A stretch of DNA of 64,000 nt from Betaproteobacteria bacterium (GCA_009780885.1 WQZF01000002.1:35885-99884), one strand, 5' to 3'. Shown: positions 38,594-48,131, counted from the stretch's first letter. A program made the numbers and translations. Notes: a model not told the origin generated them from the letters alone.

Positions 38594-39046
38594 ATGCCGG
38601 GTATCCGTGAATTCATGACTTGCGATCATCGCGCCTGTGACGATCTCTTTGCTGGCATCGAGGCCGCTGTGGTCGGCGCTGATTGGCCGGGTGCCAAGGC
38701 TGCGCTCAAGAATTTCACCACTGCGATGCTGCGGCATTTTGGGGCCGAGGAAGAAATCCTGTTTCCCGCCTTCGAGGAAAAAACCGGGATGCGCATGGGG
38801 CCGACGCAGGTGATGCGCTCCGAGCATCTGCAAATACGGGATCTTCTCGCTGAAATGGAAGCGGCGCTGGCAAGGCAGGACGGCGAGGAATATTCGGGCG
38901 CCGCCGAAACCTTGCTGATCATGATGCAGCAGCACAACATGAAGGAGGAGAACATTCTCTATCCGATGTGTGACCAGCATCTGGAGGCAGGAGCCATAGG
39001 CGTTCTGGCACAAGTCAGCGAACGGGTAGGGAGAGCGCCTGCATGA
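38594..39046 (+). CDS. Hemerythrin HHE domain protein
   Basis: A 150-residue four-helix di-iron protein. Metal-ligand motifs are visible in order: DHRACDD, HFGAEEEILFPAFE, HLQIRDLL, HNMKEENILYPMCD. It probably binds oxygen or NO or repairs iron centres. ATG 38594 (MPGIREFM) is chosen over an in-frame start at 38495, which would include the FNR box. Its TGA overlaps the ATG of the DUF2249 gene. Confidence 0.88.
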   Translation: MPGIREFMTCDHRACDDLFAGIEAAVVGADWPGAKAALKNFTTAMLRHFGAEEEILFPAFEEKTGMRMGPTQVMRSEHLQIRDLLAEMEAALARQDGEEYSGAAETLLIMMQQHNMKEENILYPMCDQHLEAGAIGVLAQVSERVGRAPA

Positions 39047-39291
39047 ACGAAAGGGCTGAACAGCCCGAGATGCGCGTGCTCGACGCGCGCGGCCTTGAAC
39101 CGCCTGAGCCTTTTGTGCGGACGATGGAAGCGCTCGACGACCTGCCCGATGGCGAGCAGCTTTTACTGCTTTTGTACCGCGAGCCTTATCCCTTGTACAA
39201 GGCGCTTGCCAACAACGGCTATCGGCATAAAACCAGCTACGGTGAGGATGGCACGGTAGAGATTCTGATCTGGAAAGCCGCTCCCTTGTAG
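39043..39291 (+). CDS. DUF2249 domain protein
   Basis: An 82-residue TusA-like small protein: VLDARGLEPPEPFVRTMEAL then LLLLLYREPYPLYKALAN. DUF2249 often accompanies hemerythrin-like domains and denitrification or NO-response genes. The ATGA overlap with the hemerythrin gene indicates coupling. The CPxP motif of TusA is replaced by EPPEP, so sulfur-transfer chemistry is unlikely. Confidence 0.85.
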   Translation: MNERAEQPEMRVLDARGLEPPEPFVRTMEALDDLPDGEQLLLLLYREPYPLYKALANNGYRHKTSYGEDGTVEILIWKAAPL

Positions 39292-39448
39292 ATTTCCATA
39301 TCCGCCGTGCAGTGGATTTCCTCGGCGTGGTGCAAACCTGAGAAGAAATTCGTAGAGGCGGCATTCTGTCGCCCGATTTCTGCAAACGGGGGATCTTGGG
39401 CGAAATCCCCGCCTTGACGGACATCCTCTTCTTCGATATAGGCTTACC

Positions 39449-39494
39449 AGGCTTCTCTCTTCGAGGGAAGCGGCGCAAGGCGCCGGAAGGAAAT
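39449..39494 (+). repeat. Two-hairpin dispersed repeat, copy 3
   Basis: CTCTTCGAGGGA and GGCGCAAGGCGCC as at 4053-4098. It is in the 306-bp gap (39292-39597) between the DUF2249 gene and the next gene. Nothing else was recognised in that gap. Confidence 0.6.
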
Positions 39495-39597
39495 TTCTTT
39501 CCCCTGTATTTCGATTTTGGGTGAAAAACCGCTGATCGATTCCCAAAAACTTTCGACCAAAAAACATTCAACCATAGTGCCTCAAGACTCAAAATCC

Positions 39598-40974
39598 ATG
39601 CAGGCGTTGTTGTCTTTCGAGCAGACGCCACCCTTTGCCGTTCCGGCGCGTTTTTTTTTGACCGCGCCTTGCTTTGTGATCCTGGCCGCCATTCTGATGT
39701 GCTGGGCCGGGCCGGAAGAATTCGAGTCACGCTGGAACGCCGCCGTCCTGGCCTTCGTTCATCTTTTTACCGCCGGATTCATGCTCCAAACAATGCTCGG
39801 CGCGCTGATCCAGATTCTCCCCGTGGTCGCAGGAGCCAGCATTGGATCGCCGCTTGCCCTGGCGCGTTTCGTTCATGCGTTGATTGCTCCGGGAGCCTTG
39901 TTTCTCGCTGCCGCTCTCCTATGGTCGCAACCCTGGCTCCATGCGCTGGCCCTGCTTTTTCTGGGAGCCGGGGCAGGGGGCTTCGTTTTTGTGATGGGGC
40001 GTGCCTTATGGCCCCTCCCGGCAACCAATCCGACGGCAAGCGGTCTGAAAATCGCGCTCGGCGCCTTGCCGGTTGCGGTGTTGCTCGGATTTGCGCTGGT
40101 TGCTGCCCGCAATGCCTGGCTCGCATTGCCGGGAGCAGGATTTCTGATGCATTTGACTGATATTCACTTTGTCTGGGGCGCAATCGCCTGGGGACTGATT
40201 CTGGTTTCGGCGGTCGCTTATGTGGTGGTGCCGATGTTTCTGCTGACGCCGCCTTATCCGCGCCGCTTTGGAAAAGGATTTGCGCCCGTGCTTCTGGCCT
40301 TGGCCATTGTCTGGACCGTGCTCGCCATCGTGCAATGGGAATTTCTGGCCGGAATTCTCCGCTTTTTTCTGGCAGGAGGAGTGATTGCCTTTGCCGCGAC
40401 GACCCTGATCCTGCAGCAGCGAAGCAAACGCGCGCGTTTGGATACAACGCAACGTTACTGGGCTGCCGCGATGTGCTGCGCGCTGGCGGCAAGCGCGTTG
40501 TGGGTTTTGGCTGCGTGTTCGGAAACGGTTGATTCCTGGCGCGGCTGGCCGCTTTTGTTCGGTATTTTGCTTTTTCCCGGTGCTTTCATGTCGGTCATCA
40601 GCGGGATGCTGTACAAGATCGTGCCTTTCCTTTCCTGGCTGCATCTGCAAAACCGCAGTACTGAATGGGTTGCCGCAGGCGGCATATTGAAAGCGGATCG
40701 GCGGCCCTCGATTCCCAATATGAAAAATTTTCTGCCGGAGGGCGCAATGAAGCAGCAGCAGATCATCCATTTCAGCGGCTTGCTATTGCTCGCGTCGGCA
40801 ATTGCGGCACCGGAGTTTTTCTTTTATCCTGCCGCCGCATTACTGGGATTTTCCGGAGTTCTTCTGCAAAGAAACCTGATCATGACGATGCGCGCTTATC
40901 GCCGTGCGCTGGCCTCGATCGACGCAAGTTACGAACCCGCCCCCGTTGCGCCATTCTCTCCATTACCACACTGA
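39598..40974 (+). CDS. Polytopic membrane protein, NnrS/heme-copper-oxidase-like
   Basis: A 458-residue protein with about twelve hydrophobic helices and several membrane histidines (AFVHLFTAGFM, RFVHALIAPG, MHLTDIHFVWG). This layout recalls NnrS and the oxidase subunit I fold. It is encoded directly before nnrS and after hemerythrin/DUF2249, so a role in NO or haem-linked respiration is likely but inferred. ATG 39598 (MQALLSFEQ) is preferred to a TTG at 39517. No catalytic motif can be named. Confidence 0.62.
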   Translation: MQALLSFEQTPPFAVPARFFLTAPCFVILAAILMCWAGPEEFESRWNAAVLAFVHLFTAGFMLQTMLGALIQILPVVAGASIGSPLALARFVHALIAPGALFLAAALLWSQPWLHALALLFLGAGAGGFVFVMGRALWPLPATNPTASGLKIALGALPVAVLLGFALVAARNAWLALPGAGFLMHLTDIHFVWGAIAWGLILVSAVAYVVVPMFLLTPPYPRRFGKGFAPVLLALAIVWTVLAIVQWEFLAGILRFFLAGGVIAFAATTLILQQRSKRARLDTTQRYWAAAMCCALAASALWVLAACSETVDSWRGWPLLFGILLFPGAFMSVISGMLYKIVPFLSWLHLQNRSTEWVAAGGILKADRRPSIPNMKNFLPEGAMKQQQIIHFSGLLLLASAIAAPEFFFYPAAALLGFSGVLLQRNLIMTMRAYRRALASIDASYEPAPVAPFSPLPH

Positions 40975-40981
40975 GGTCTCC

Positions 40982-42280
40982 ATGTCCGAAACTTCGTCCG
41001 AATCCTTGCCTGCGTCCGGCTTTTTCCAGCATGTCTTTTTCTCGGCGCCGCATCGCGTAATGTTTCTTGCCGGGGGAGTGCAGGCGCTTTTGACCGTTAT
41101 TTTCTGGTGTTTCGACCTTGGCGCACGCTATGCCGATCTTTATCCGGCAATCTCCTGGGGAGTTCCCGCTTCCTGGCTGCATACGGCGCTGATGATCTAT
41201 GGCTTTTTCTCCTTCTATATCTTCGGCTTTTTGATGACAGCCTTGCCCAAGTGGGTAGGGGCAAAGGAAGTGGTGCGGGGATTTTATCTGAGCGCCTTTC
41301 TCCTGTTGATCGGGGGATGGCTGCTGTTTTATATGGGTCTTTTCCTGCCGCCGGAAATTCCCGTTTTTTCCGTCGCGATGCTTGTTGTTGCGCTGGGCTG
41401 GCTCGTGGCGCTCTATGCGTTGCTTGCGGCAATCCGCGATGGGGAGAATCCGGACAAAAGGCATGCCAAGGCAGTATGTATCGCGCTATTGCTGGGCTGG
41501 ATAGGCATTTTGTCTTTCGCCTGCGCCTTCGCCTTTTCAATTCCTTTTGCAGGAACTATCTTCCTTTTTCAACATGATCTTGCGTACACCGCCGCCCGCC
41601 AGGGGATAGAAATCGGCATTTGGGGCTTTTTGCTGCCGGTTTTTGCTACCGTCACGCACCGGATGCTGCCTTTCTTTACTGGCAATGTGCTCTCTCCCTA
41701 CACCGTTTATCGCCCCATGGGGCTGCTCTGGGTGCTGCTGGTTTGCCTGGTTGCGCACGGGCTGGGAGCGCTTGTCGGAAAGCAATCCTGGCTGTGGCTG
41801 CCCGATAGTATCGCGGCGCTGCTTTCTTTCTGGTTCAGTTGGAAATGGCAGTTGCGGAGGGGTTTTTTCGCTTCGCATCTTCTGGCAATGCACCACGTCG
41901 CGCATTTATGGCTGGGGATTGCACTTTCACTGTACGCCGCGCAGAGCATTGCCCACGCACGAGGAGTGGACGTAGGGGGGCTGGCGCCGCAGCATGTGCT
42001 GACGCTCGGCTATTTTGCTTCAGTGCTGATCGGGATGGCGACGCGTGTAACACTCGGACACTCGGGGCGCTCGATCGATTCCGATGTATGGGGCTGGCGT
42101 TTGTTCTGGTGCCTTCAAGGCGTCGTGCTGTTGCGCTTCGCTGGCGAATTTCTGGGTTCCTTGAATTTCATGAATCTGTTCTGGTGGAGCACCATCCTGT
42201 GGGTCCTGATCTTTGCATTGTGGTGCCGCGTCTACGTGCCGATGTATCTGAAGCCGCGCCCGGACGGTCGGCCAGGATAG
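40982..42280 (+). CDS. nnrS: NnrS family protein
   Basis: A haem- and copper-containing twelve-helix membrane protein linked to nitric-oxide stress tolerance. The 432-residue sequence has the family segments FFSAPHRVMFLAGGVQALL, GFLMTALPKW, TVTHRMLPFFT and LGHSGR. Starts 7 bp after the previous gene, so it is part of the same operon. ATG 40982 follows GAGGTCTCC. Confidence 0.92.
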   Translation: MSETSSESLPASGFFQHVFFSAPHRVMFLAGGVQALLTVIFWCFDLGARYADLYPAISWGVPASWLHTALMIYGFFSFYIFGFLMTALPKWVGAKEVVRGFYLSAFLLLIGGWLLFYMGLFLPPEIPVFSVAMLVVALGWLVALYALLAAIRDGENPDKRHAKAVCIALLLGWIGILSFACAFAFSIPFAGTIFLFQHDLAYTAARQGIEIGIWGFLLPVFATVTHRMLPFFTGNVLSPYTVYRPMGLLWVLLVCLVAHGLGALVGKQSWLWLPDSIAALLSFWFSWKWQLRRGFFASHLLAMHHVAHLWLGIALSLYAAQSIAHARGVDVGGLAPQHVLTLGYFASVLIGMATRVTLGHSGRSIDSDVWGWRLFWCLQGVVLLRFAGEFLGSLNFMNLFWWSTILWVLIFALWCRVYVPMYLKPRPDGRPG

Positions 42281-42330
42281 ATTTTTTCTTCATGTAAATT
42301 ATTAAATAAATTACATGAAGTTTATTTCAT

Positions 42331-42723
42331 ATGTATTTGATTATAAAAATAATTCATCAAACATGCGTTGTGCTATCCGGCCTTGGCTTCACGTTGAGAG
42401 GAATCTGGATGTTGCGCGAATCACCTCTGCTTTCACGGCGCTGGGTACGTATCGCACCGCATTTCGTCGATACCTTGCTTCTGACGAGCGCCGTCTCGCT
42501 GGCGGTACTGAGCGCGCAATACCCGTTTGCGCGGCCTTGGTTGACAGCCAAGCTGATCGGACTGCTCGTTTATATTCTGTGCGGAATGGCGGCGCTGCGG
42601 CGTGGGCGAACGAGGCGGCAGCGGATTTTCTTTTTCGTACTCGCGCTGCTGAGTTTTTTCTATATCGTCGGCGCTGCCTGGTGGCGCACGCCGTGGAGTT
42701 TTCTGGCTCTGGCGGCCTCCTGA
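42331..42723 (+). CDS. SirB2 family membrane protein
   Basis: A 130-residue protein with four hydrophobic helices, beginning MYLIIKIIHQTCVVLSGLGF and including IAPHFVDTLLL, typical of SirB2. The function is not established. It may follow nnrS in the operon; the 50-bp gap contains a CATGTAA(A)TT/AATTACATG palindrome (42291-42317). Converges with anr, 7 bp away. Confidence 0.85.
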   Translation: MYLIIKIIHQTCVVLSGLGFTLRGIWMLRESPLLSRRWVRIAPHFVDTLLLTSAVSLAVLSAQYPFARPWLTAKLIGLLVYILCGMAALRRGRTRRQRIFFFVLALLSFFYIVGAAWWRTPWSFLALAAS

Positions 42724-42730
42724 TCCGGGA

Positions 42731-43483
42731 TCAGGCGCCCGAACGAGCGGGATTCATCAGTTTTTTCAGGCCGACGATGTTGAGAATGCGAATGTGCTTC
42801 TGCTGCACGCTCAACAGACCTTCGTCCTGAAAACGGGAGAAAAGGCGCGAAACGGTTTCGAGCTTCAGGCCGAGATAACTGCCGATTTCCTCGCGCGTCA
42901 TGCGCAGATAAAAATCGGCGGGGGAGTAGCCCCGCGCAGTGAAACGCTGCGATAAATTAAGCAGGAAAGCCGCCAGGCGCTCCTCGGCTCGCATCGTTCC
43001 CAGAAGCAGCATCACACCATGATCGCGGACGATTTCCCGGCTCATGACCTTGTGGAAATGCTGTTGCAGGGTCACGATCTCGCGCGAGAATTCTTCCAGA
43101 TTGGAAAATGGAATTGCGCACACTTCGCTGTCTTCGAGCGCAATCGCGTTACAGGAGTGGATTTCCGCGCCGATGCCGTCGAGTCCGAGCAGTTCGCCGG
43201 CCATTTGAAAGCCCGTTACCTGTTCGCGCCCGTCTCCCATCAAAACGTCGGTTTTGAAAAAACCAGTGCGGACTGCGTATATCGCATGGAATTCCTGCCC
43301 GGCATGGTAGAGGTGCTCGCCCCGGCGAACCTTGCGCCGCAGTGCCACCATTTCGTCAACCCGGATCATTTCTTCTTCCGAAAGGCCGATCGGGAGGCAA
43401 AGCTCGTTCAGATTGCAGTTGGAACAGGCGGTTTTCAGAACCGAGAGATTGGTTTCAGTACGAACGCTATGGAGTAAAGACAT
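42731..43483 (-). CDS. anr: FNR-family anaerobic regulator (ANR)
   Basis: A CRP/FNR transcription factor of 250 residues. All four [4Fe-4S] ligands are conserved: Cys20, Cys23, Cys29 and Cys122, the same numbering as E. coli FNR. The recognition helix ETVSRLFSRFQ with E..SR predicts binding to TTGAT-N4-ATCAA. It should sense oxygen. Two matching boxes are in this window (38514-38527 and 43538-43551). Confidence 0.94.
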   Translation of the reverse strand: MSLLHSVRTETNLSVLKTACSNCNLNELCLPIGLSEEEMIRVDEMVALRRKVRRGEHLYHAGQEFHAIYAVRTGFFKTDVLMGDGREQVTGFQMAGELLGLDGIGAEIHSCNAIALEDSEVCAIPFSNLEEFSREIVTLQQHFHKVMSREIVRDHGVMLLLGTMRAEERLAAFLLNLSQRFTARGYSPADFYLRMTREEIGSYLGLKLETVSRLFSRFQDEGLLSVQQKHIRILNIVGLKKLMNPARSGA

Positions 43484-43537
43484 GCTTATTTCCTAAATCA
43501 TCCTGGAATGAAACCACAAAGAAGCCGTATTTACTTG

Positions 43538-43551
43538 TTGATCCACGTCAA
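43538..43551. promoter_or_regulatory. FNR-type box between anr and hemN
   Basis: TTGATCCACGTCAA matches TTGAT-N4-ATCAA with one mismatch. It is 55 bp from the anr start and 141 bp from the hemN start, so it could serve anr autoregulation, hemN activation or both. The rest of the 208-bp gap has no gene. Confidence 0.68.
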
Positions 43552-43691
43552 CGCGATTACCTTGGCAAAAAAAGATAATCCCTTTCCCAGGGTGTTTTCC
43601 AGTGCCCTGACGCGGTTGAAGTGACTTTCTGCAATCTACCGCGCAACGGGGAGAAACAGAAAACGAGGAATAACGATACAATCGGCGCCCC

Positions 43692-45086
43692 ATGAATTTC
43701 GCTACAGAGTCCCTGGTTTTCGACCCGCAGACAATCCGCCGCTTCGATGTCAACGGGCCGCGCTACACCTCCTACCCCACAGCCGACCGTTTTGTTGAAG
43801 CGTTTGACGCTGCGACATACGGACACTGGCTTTCCAAGCGGACGATCGGCGGGATTGGACGACCGCTTTCATTATACTTTCACATCCCCTTTTGCAACAC
43901 CATTTGTTATTACTGCGCCTGCAATAAAATTATCACCAAGGACCATGGGCGCTCTTCCAAGTATTTGAAATATCTTGGGAAAGAATTGGCTTTGCAGCAC
44001 CGCTACCTGGACGGCGATAATGCGGTGATCCAACTGCACTGGGGTGGCGGAACGCCTACCTTTCTTTCACGCGACGAAATGCAGCAGTTGATGGCGATGA
44101 CGAAGCAACATTTTCGCCTGGTCGAAGGAGGGGAGTATTCAATCGAGGTCGATCCACGCAAGGTCGACGTGGAAACGGTAGCTTTGCTCGGCACCCTCGG
44201 ATTCAATCGCATGAGCGTCGGCGTGCAGGATTTCGATGAAGGCGTTCAACGGGCGGTCAACCGGATTCAAAGCGAGGAAGAGACACGGCACGTCATCGAC
44301 GCGGCGCGCGCCAACGGCTTCAAATCGATTTCGATCGACCTGATCTACGGCTTGCCGCGGCAGACGGTCATGGGATTCAACCGCACTCTCGAACAAGTGC
44401 TGGAAATGGATCCGGACCGGCTTTCGATTTACAACTACGCCCACCTTCCTGGACTCTTCAAGCCGCAGCGGCGCATCCACGAAACCGAATTGCCTTCGGC
44501 GGACACCAAGCTGAAAATTTTTTCCCTGGGCATCAAAAAACTGCTCGAGGCAGGTTATGTCTATATAGGCATGGATCATTTCGCCAAGCCGGAAGACGAA
44601 CTCGCCGTCGCGCAACGGCAGGGGAGGCTGCATCGTAATTTCCAGGGGTATTCGACGCACGCCGATTGCGACATGCTTGGGTTCGGAATCTCTTCGATCA
44701 GCAAGATCGGCCCCGTATACGGGCAGAACGTAAAAACCCTGGACGAATACTATGATCGTCTCGACAACGGGATTTTCCCGGTATTCCGAGGAATCGAACT
44801 TTCTGCCGATGATATTCTGCGCCGTGCGATCATTCAGGCCCTGATGTGCCATTTCGAGCTTTCTATCGAGTCGATAGAAATTGCACATCTGATTGATTTC
44901 AAAAAATATTTTTCCGACGAATTGGCCGATTTGAAAGAAATGCAAAGTGCTGGACTGCTGCGCGTCGACGACCAGTGGATCACCGTCCTGCCTCCGGGGC
45001 GCTTGCTGGTGCGCGTCATTTCGATGGTCTTTGACCGCTATCTGCGCGCCAGCCGGCAACATACGCGGTATTCAAAAGTGATTTAA
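43692..45086 (+). CDS. hemN: Oxygen-independent coproporphyrinogen III oxidase
   Basis: Radical-SAM enzyme of anaerobic haem synthesis, 464 residues. The iron-sulfur cluster motif is Cys68-x3-Cys72-x2-Cys75 in PFCNTICYYC, with YFHIPFC preceding it. HWGGGTPTFL and the HemN-specific N-terminus (FDVNGPRYTSYPTADRF) are present. FNR control is expected. Confidence 0.96.
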   Translation: MNFATESLVFDPQTIRRFDVNGPRYTSYPTADRFVEAFDAATYGHWLSKRTIGGIGRPLSLYFHIPFCNTICYYCACNKIITKDHGRSSKYLKYLGKELALQHRYLDGDNAVIQLHWGGGTPTFLSRDEMQQLMAMTKQHFRLVEGGEYSIEVDPRKVDVETVALLGTLGFNRMSVGVQDFDEGVQRAVNRIQSEEETRHVIDAARANGFKSISIDLIYGLPRQTVMGFNRTLEQVLEMDPDRLSIYNYAHLPGLFKPQRRIHETELPSADTKLKIFSLGIKKLLEAGYVYIGMDHFAKPEDELAVAQRQGRLHRNFQGYSTHADCDMLGFGISSISKIGPVYGQNVKTLDEYYDRLDNGIFPVFRGIELSADDILRRAIIQALMCHFELSIESIEIAHLIDFKKYFSDELADLKEMQSAGLLRVDDQWITVLPPGRLLVRVISMVFDRYLRASRQHTRYSKVI

Positions 45087-45135
45087 ACCACAGGTGTAAT
45101 GGGTGCCGAAGGCGCCCCGATTACGCAGACTTTCC

Positions 45136-45804
45136 ATGCCCGAAAACGGCAATCTCCTTCCCCTTTTCCTCATCGGTCTCCTTGGCGGCACGCATTGCGT
45201 CGGTATGTGTGGCGGCATTCTCGGGGCGCTTTCCCTGGGTGGACCGGCGCGTTTTCCGTTGCATCTGGCCTACAACGTCGGGCGTATCGCCTCCTACTGT
45301 CTGGCCGGAGCCATCGCCGGAGCGCTTGGTGGAGCTTCGCTGGCTGTGGCGGAAGAATTTCAGGTCCGGATCGCGCTTTATCTGCTTGCGAATTTGATGT
45401 TGCTCGCGCTGGGAATTTATCTGATGGGCCTAACGCCTGTGCTGGCCTGGATCGAACGCGCTGGCGGCACGATCTGGCGCCGCATTCAGCCAGCGACGAA
45501 GCGTTTTCTGCCTGTACGCACGATTTTTCAGGCTTTTCCGCTCGGCCTTTTGTGGGGCTGGTTGCCGTGCGGACTGGTCTATGGCGCCTTGACTACCTCA
45601 CTTGGCGCCGGATCGGCAATTTCTGGTGCTTTTTCGATGCTCGCCTTCGGATTGGGAACTCTGCCCAACCTGCTGCTCGCGGGTTTTTTTTTGGGGCGCT
45701 TGCGTTCCCTTACACAGCACCGCGCAGTGCGCCTCGGAGCTGGCGCCTTGGTTGCCGCATACGGACTATACGGTTTGTATGCTACCTGGAACCTGATCCG
45801 CTGA
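45136..45804 (+). CDS. TauE/SafE or DsbD-like membrane protein
   Basis: A 222-residue six-helix protein of the sulfite exporter TauE/SafE superfamily (UreH_2/DsbD_2 group). The hallmark is GGTHCVGMCGG near the N-terminus and PLGLLWGWLPCGLVYGAL, which includes the paired cysteine helix. Members near FNR and hemN are linked to heavy-metal transport or cbb3 oxidase assembly. ATG 45136 is chosen because the upstream GTG frame (45103) lies over a hairpin of the R149 repeat type. The gap 45805-46084 is AT-rich with no gene. Confidence 0.82.
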   Translation: MPENGNLLPLFLIGLLGGTHCVGMCGGILGALSLGGPARFPLHLAYNVGRIASYCLAGAIAGALGGASLAVAEEFQVRIALYLLANLMLLALGIYLMGLTPVLAWIERAGGTIWRRIQPATKRFLPVRTIFQAFPLGLLWGWLPCGLVYGALTTSLGAGSAISGAFSMLAFGLGTLPNLLLAGFFLGRLRSLTQHRAVRLGAGALVAAYGLYGLYATWNLIR

Positions 45805-46084
45805 ATTTTCCAATATAGCGAATCAATTTGACTTGAAAAATAATTACAGTTATATATATAAATTCAACCGTAATTGAAATAGTTATTTTGGATATTCATT
45901 TCGGGTACTTACGGCGAAAGAGTTGAACGCTGGGGGTATACTTGAAAACTCCCAGATAAATTAGCGAAAAACCGGAATTTTCCAAGAATGCGTTCGTTCT
46001 ATGTCTCCCTTCCGGAGAAGGGAAAAAGCCAATTCCAGAATTTTCGTTCTCACCGATCGGCAAGTAGCGAAGGATAGTTGATTC

Positions 46085-47836
46085 ATGCACGATACAGCCA
46101 ATTTCATCCAGGATATGGCAATCATCATGATATTTGCAGCGATGATGACATTGCTCTTCCACCGGTTCAAGCAACCGGTGGTGCTGGGCTACATCATCGC
46201 GGGCGTAATCATCGGTCCGTATACGCCGCCGTTTTCGCTGATCAGCGGCGAGACTACGATCAAGACGCTTTCCGAACTGGGTGTCATTTTTCTTCTGTTC
46301 TATCTCGGGCTGGAATTCAGTCTGAAAAAACTGGCCCGTGTCGGCCGCGTTGCCTTGTTCGCAGCGATACCGGAAATTTGCGTGATGATCTGGGTCGGCT
46401 ATGAAATCGGGCGCTTTTTCGGCTGGAACTGGATGGATTCGATATTTCTTGGCGGAATGCTCGCCAGTTCGTCGACGACGATTATCGTCAAGGCTCTCGA
46501 TGAATTGAAAATGAAGCGCGAAGCCTTTGCGCAAATCATTTTCGGGGTTCTGATCATCGAGGACATCCTTGCCATCGGCATTATCGCGCTTCTTTCGGCA
46601 CTGGCAACTACTGGCGAGGTTAGCGCCGGATCTGCATTTGTGACGATAGGCAAGCTTTCCCTGTTCATGGTCGTCGCCTTGGTGGCAGGAATTCTGATTG
46701 TTCCACGAGTGCTCAATTACGCGGCGCGCTTTGAGAGCGACGAAATGATCGTCATCACGGTGCTTGGCTTCTGTTTCGGTTTTTGCATGTTGGTCATCAA
46801 ACTCGATTACAGCATCGCGCTGGGGGCATTCGTGATCGGTGCGGTGATTGCCGAATCGCGCCAATTGCCAGTGGTCGAACGTTTGATGGAACCGATCCGG
46901 GATCTGTTCAGTGCGATCTTTTTTGTCACGATCGGCCTTCTGCTCGACCCCAAGGTGTTGGTCGAATATGCAGCTCCGGTGGCTGTCATCACGATAGCGA
47001 CAGTATTGGTCAAGTTCTTTTCGAGTTGCCTGGGCGCGCTCGCAGCGGGGGAGAAGGCGCGGACTTCGATGCGGGTCGGCATGGGGCTGGCGCAAATCGG
47101 CGAATTTGCCTTCATCATTGCCTCGCTCGGCATGACGCTGAGGGTGACCAGCGATTTCCTTTTTCCGGTTGCCGTCGCAGTATCGGTGGTGACGACCTTG
47201 CTGACGCCGTATCTGATCAAACTGGCGGACCCTCTCTCGGCCAAGGTTAGCGCATCGATGCCGGAAATAGTGGTGCGTGCTGGCCAGCGCTATCACAATT
47301 GGCTAGGTTCATTGCGATTCACCGGCGATAGCGCGCAGATAGCCTCCCTGATTCGCAAGATCATTTTCCAGATTTTTATCAATGGTGCGCTGGTAACCGC
47401 CGTTTTTCTTGCTGCAGCATATTCGGGCAAGGCGATCAGTCACTATCTGATGGGACTCGGCATCATGAACGAGAACGTGCAGAATACGCTGGTCTGGGCA
47501 AGCGCGCTGCTGATTTCGCTTCCATTCCTGATCGCCATGTATCGTAAGCTGGAAGCATTGAGCATGCTTCTGGTAGAACTTTGCCTTCCGCAATCTCTCC
47601 GCCGTATTGTAGCCGAGGCGTTGCCGTTGGCATCGATCCTGCTGATGCTTCTCTTGCTCGGTGTGATCAGCATCAACATCCTGCCGCCGACGCCGTGGCT
47701 CCTCTGGGTGCTTGCCGGAGGTGCGATGGTGACAGCGCTTGGTTGGTCATGGTTCATCAAAATGCATTCCCGCTTGCAAATTGCGCTGATCGAAACGGTT
47801 TCGGAAGATCATGGCGAACATGATAAAAAACATTAA
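46085..47836 (+). CDS. CPA2-family cation:proton antiporter
   Basis: A 583-residue integral membrane protein with at least twelve helices. It begins with VVLGYIIAGVIIGP and has LELGVIFLLFYLGLEFSL-like ELGVIFLLFYLGLEFSLKKL. The ion-site region is IIEDILAIG, and the membrane domain continues through GAFVIGAVIAES. There is no TrkA-N/RCK domain; instead extra hydrophobic helices fill the C-terminus. Similar to KefB/YbaL-type transporters but the ion is unknown. Monocistronic. Confidence 0.87.
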   Translation: MHDTANFIQDMAIIMIFAAMMTLLFHRFKQPVVLGYIIAGVIIGPYTPPFSLISGETTIKTLSELGVIFLLFYLGLEFSLKKLARVGRVALFAAIPEICVMIWVGYEIGRFFGWNWMDSIFLGGMLASSSTTIIVKALDELKMKREAFAQIIFGVLIIEDILAIGIIALLSALATTGEVSAGSAFVTIGKLSLFMVVALVAGILIVPRVLNYAARFESDEMIVITVLGFCFGFCMLVIKLDYSIALGAFVIGAVIAESRQLPVVERLMEPIRDLFSAIFFVTIGLLLDPKVLVEYAAPVAVITIATVLVKFFSSCLGALAAGEKARTSMRVGMGLAQIGEFAFIIASLGMTLRVTSDFLFPVAVAVSVVTTLLTPYLIKLADPLSAKVSASMPEIVVRAGQRYHNWLGSLRFTGDSAQIASLIRKIIFQIFINGALVTAVFLAAAYSGKAISHYLMGLGIMNENVQNTLVWASALLISLPFLIAMYRKLEALSMLLVELCLPQSLRRIVAEALPLASILLMLLLLGVISINILPPTPWLLWVLAGGAMVTALGWSWFIKMHSRLQIALIETVSEDHGEHDKKH

Positions 47837-48013
47837 ATATATTCAATAACTGTTTGATTTTTTATATAAAAAACATTTCTGAGTCTGCCCAAAAATCATG
47901 TTTTCCAAAAAAAAGTACACAAAGCCGAAGTCAATGTTAGAATTGCCGCCGCCTTGGAAACAAAGACTCCAGCAGACTCTGGCGGTGGCGTGAGGCAAGG
48001 GTAGGACAAACAG

Positions 48014-48090
48014 GCGCCCGTAGCTCAACCGGATAGAGCATCGGCCTTCTAAGCCGAGGGTTGTGAGTTCGAGTCTCGCCGGGCGTGCCA
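48014..48090 (+). tRNA. tRNA-Arg (anticodon TCT)
   Basis: Cloverleaf read directly: acceptor GCGCCCG/CGGGCGT, TAGCTC D-arm, anticodon stem TCGGC/GCCGA with loop CTTCTAA (anticodon TCT at 48048-48050), T-loop GTTCGAGTC and encoded CCA at 48088-48090. Confidence 0.95.
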
Positions 48091-48131
48091 GGTTGCTGCG
48101 ATTCGTTGCAGTGCCCGATTCAATTCCCAGT

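Noticed and set aside
45896..47296. 466-codon frame opposite the antiporter
   Set aside because: Charged, His/Asp/Arg-rich antisense product of a membrane protein gene; no recognisable family.
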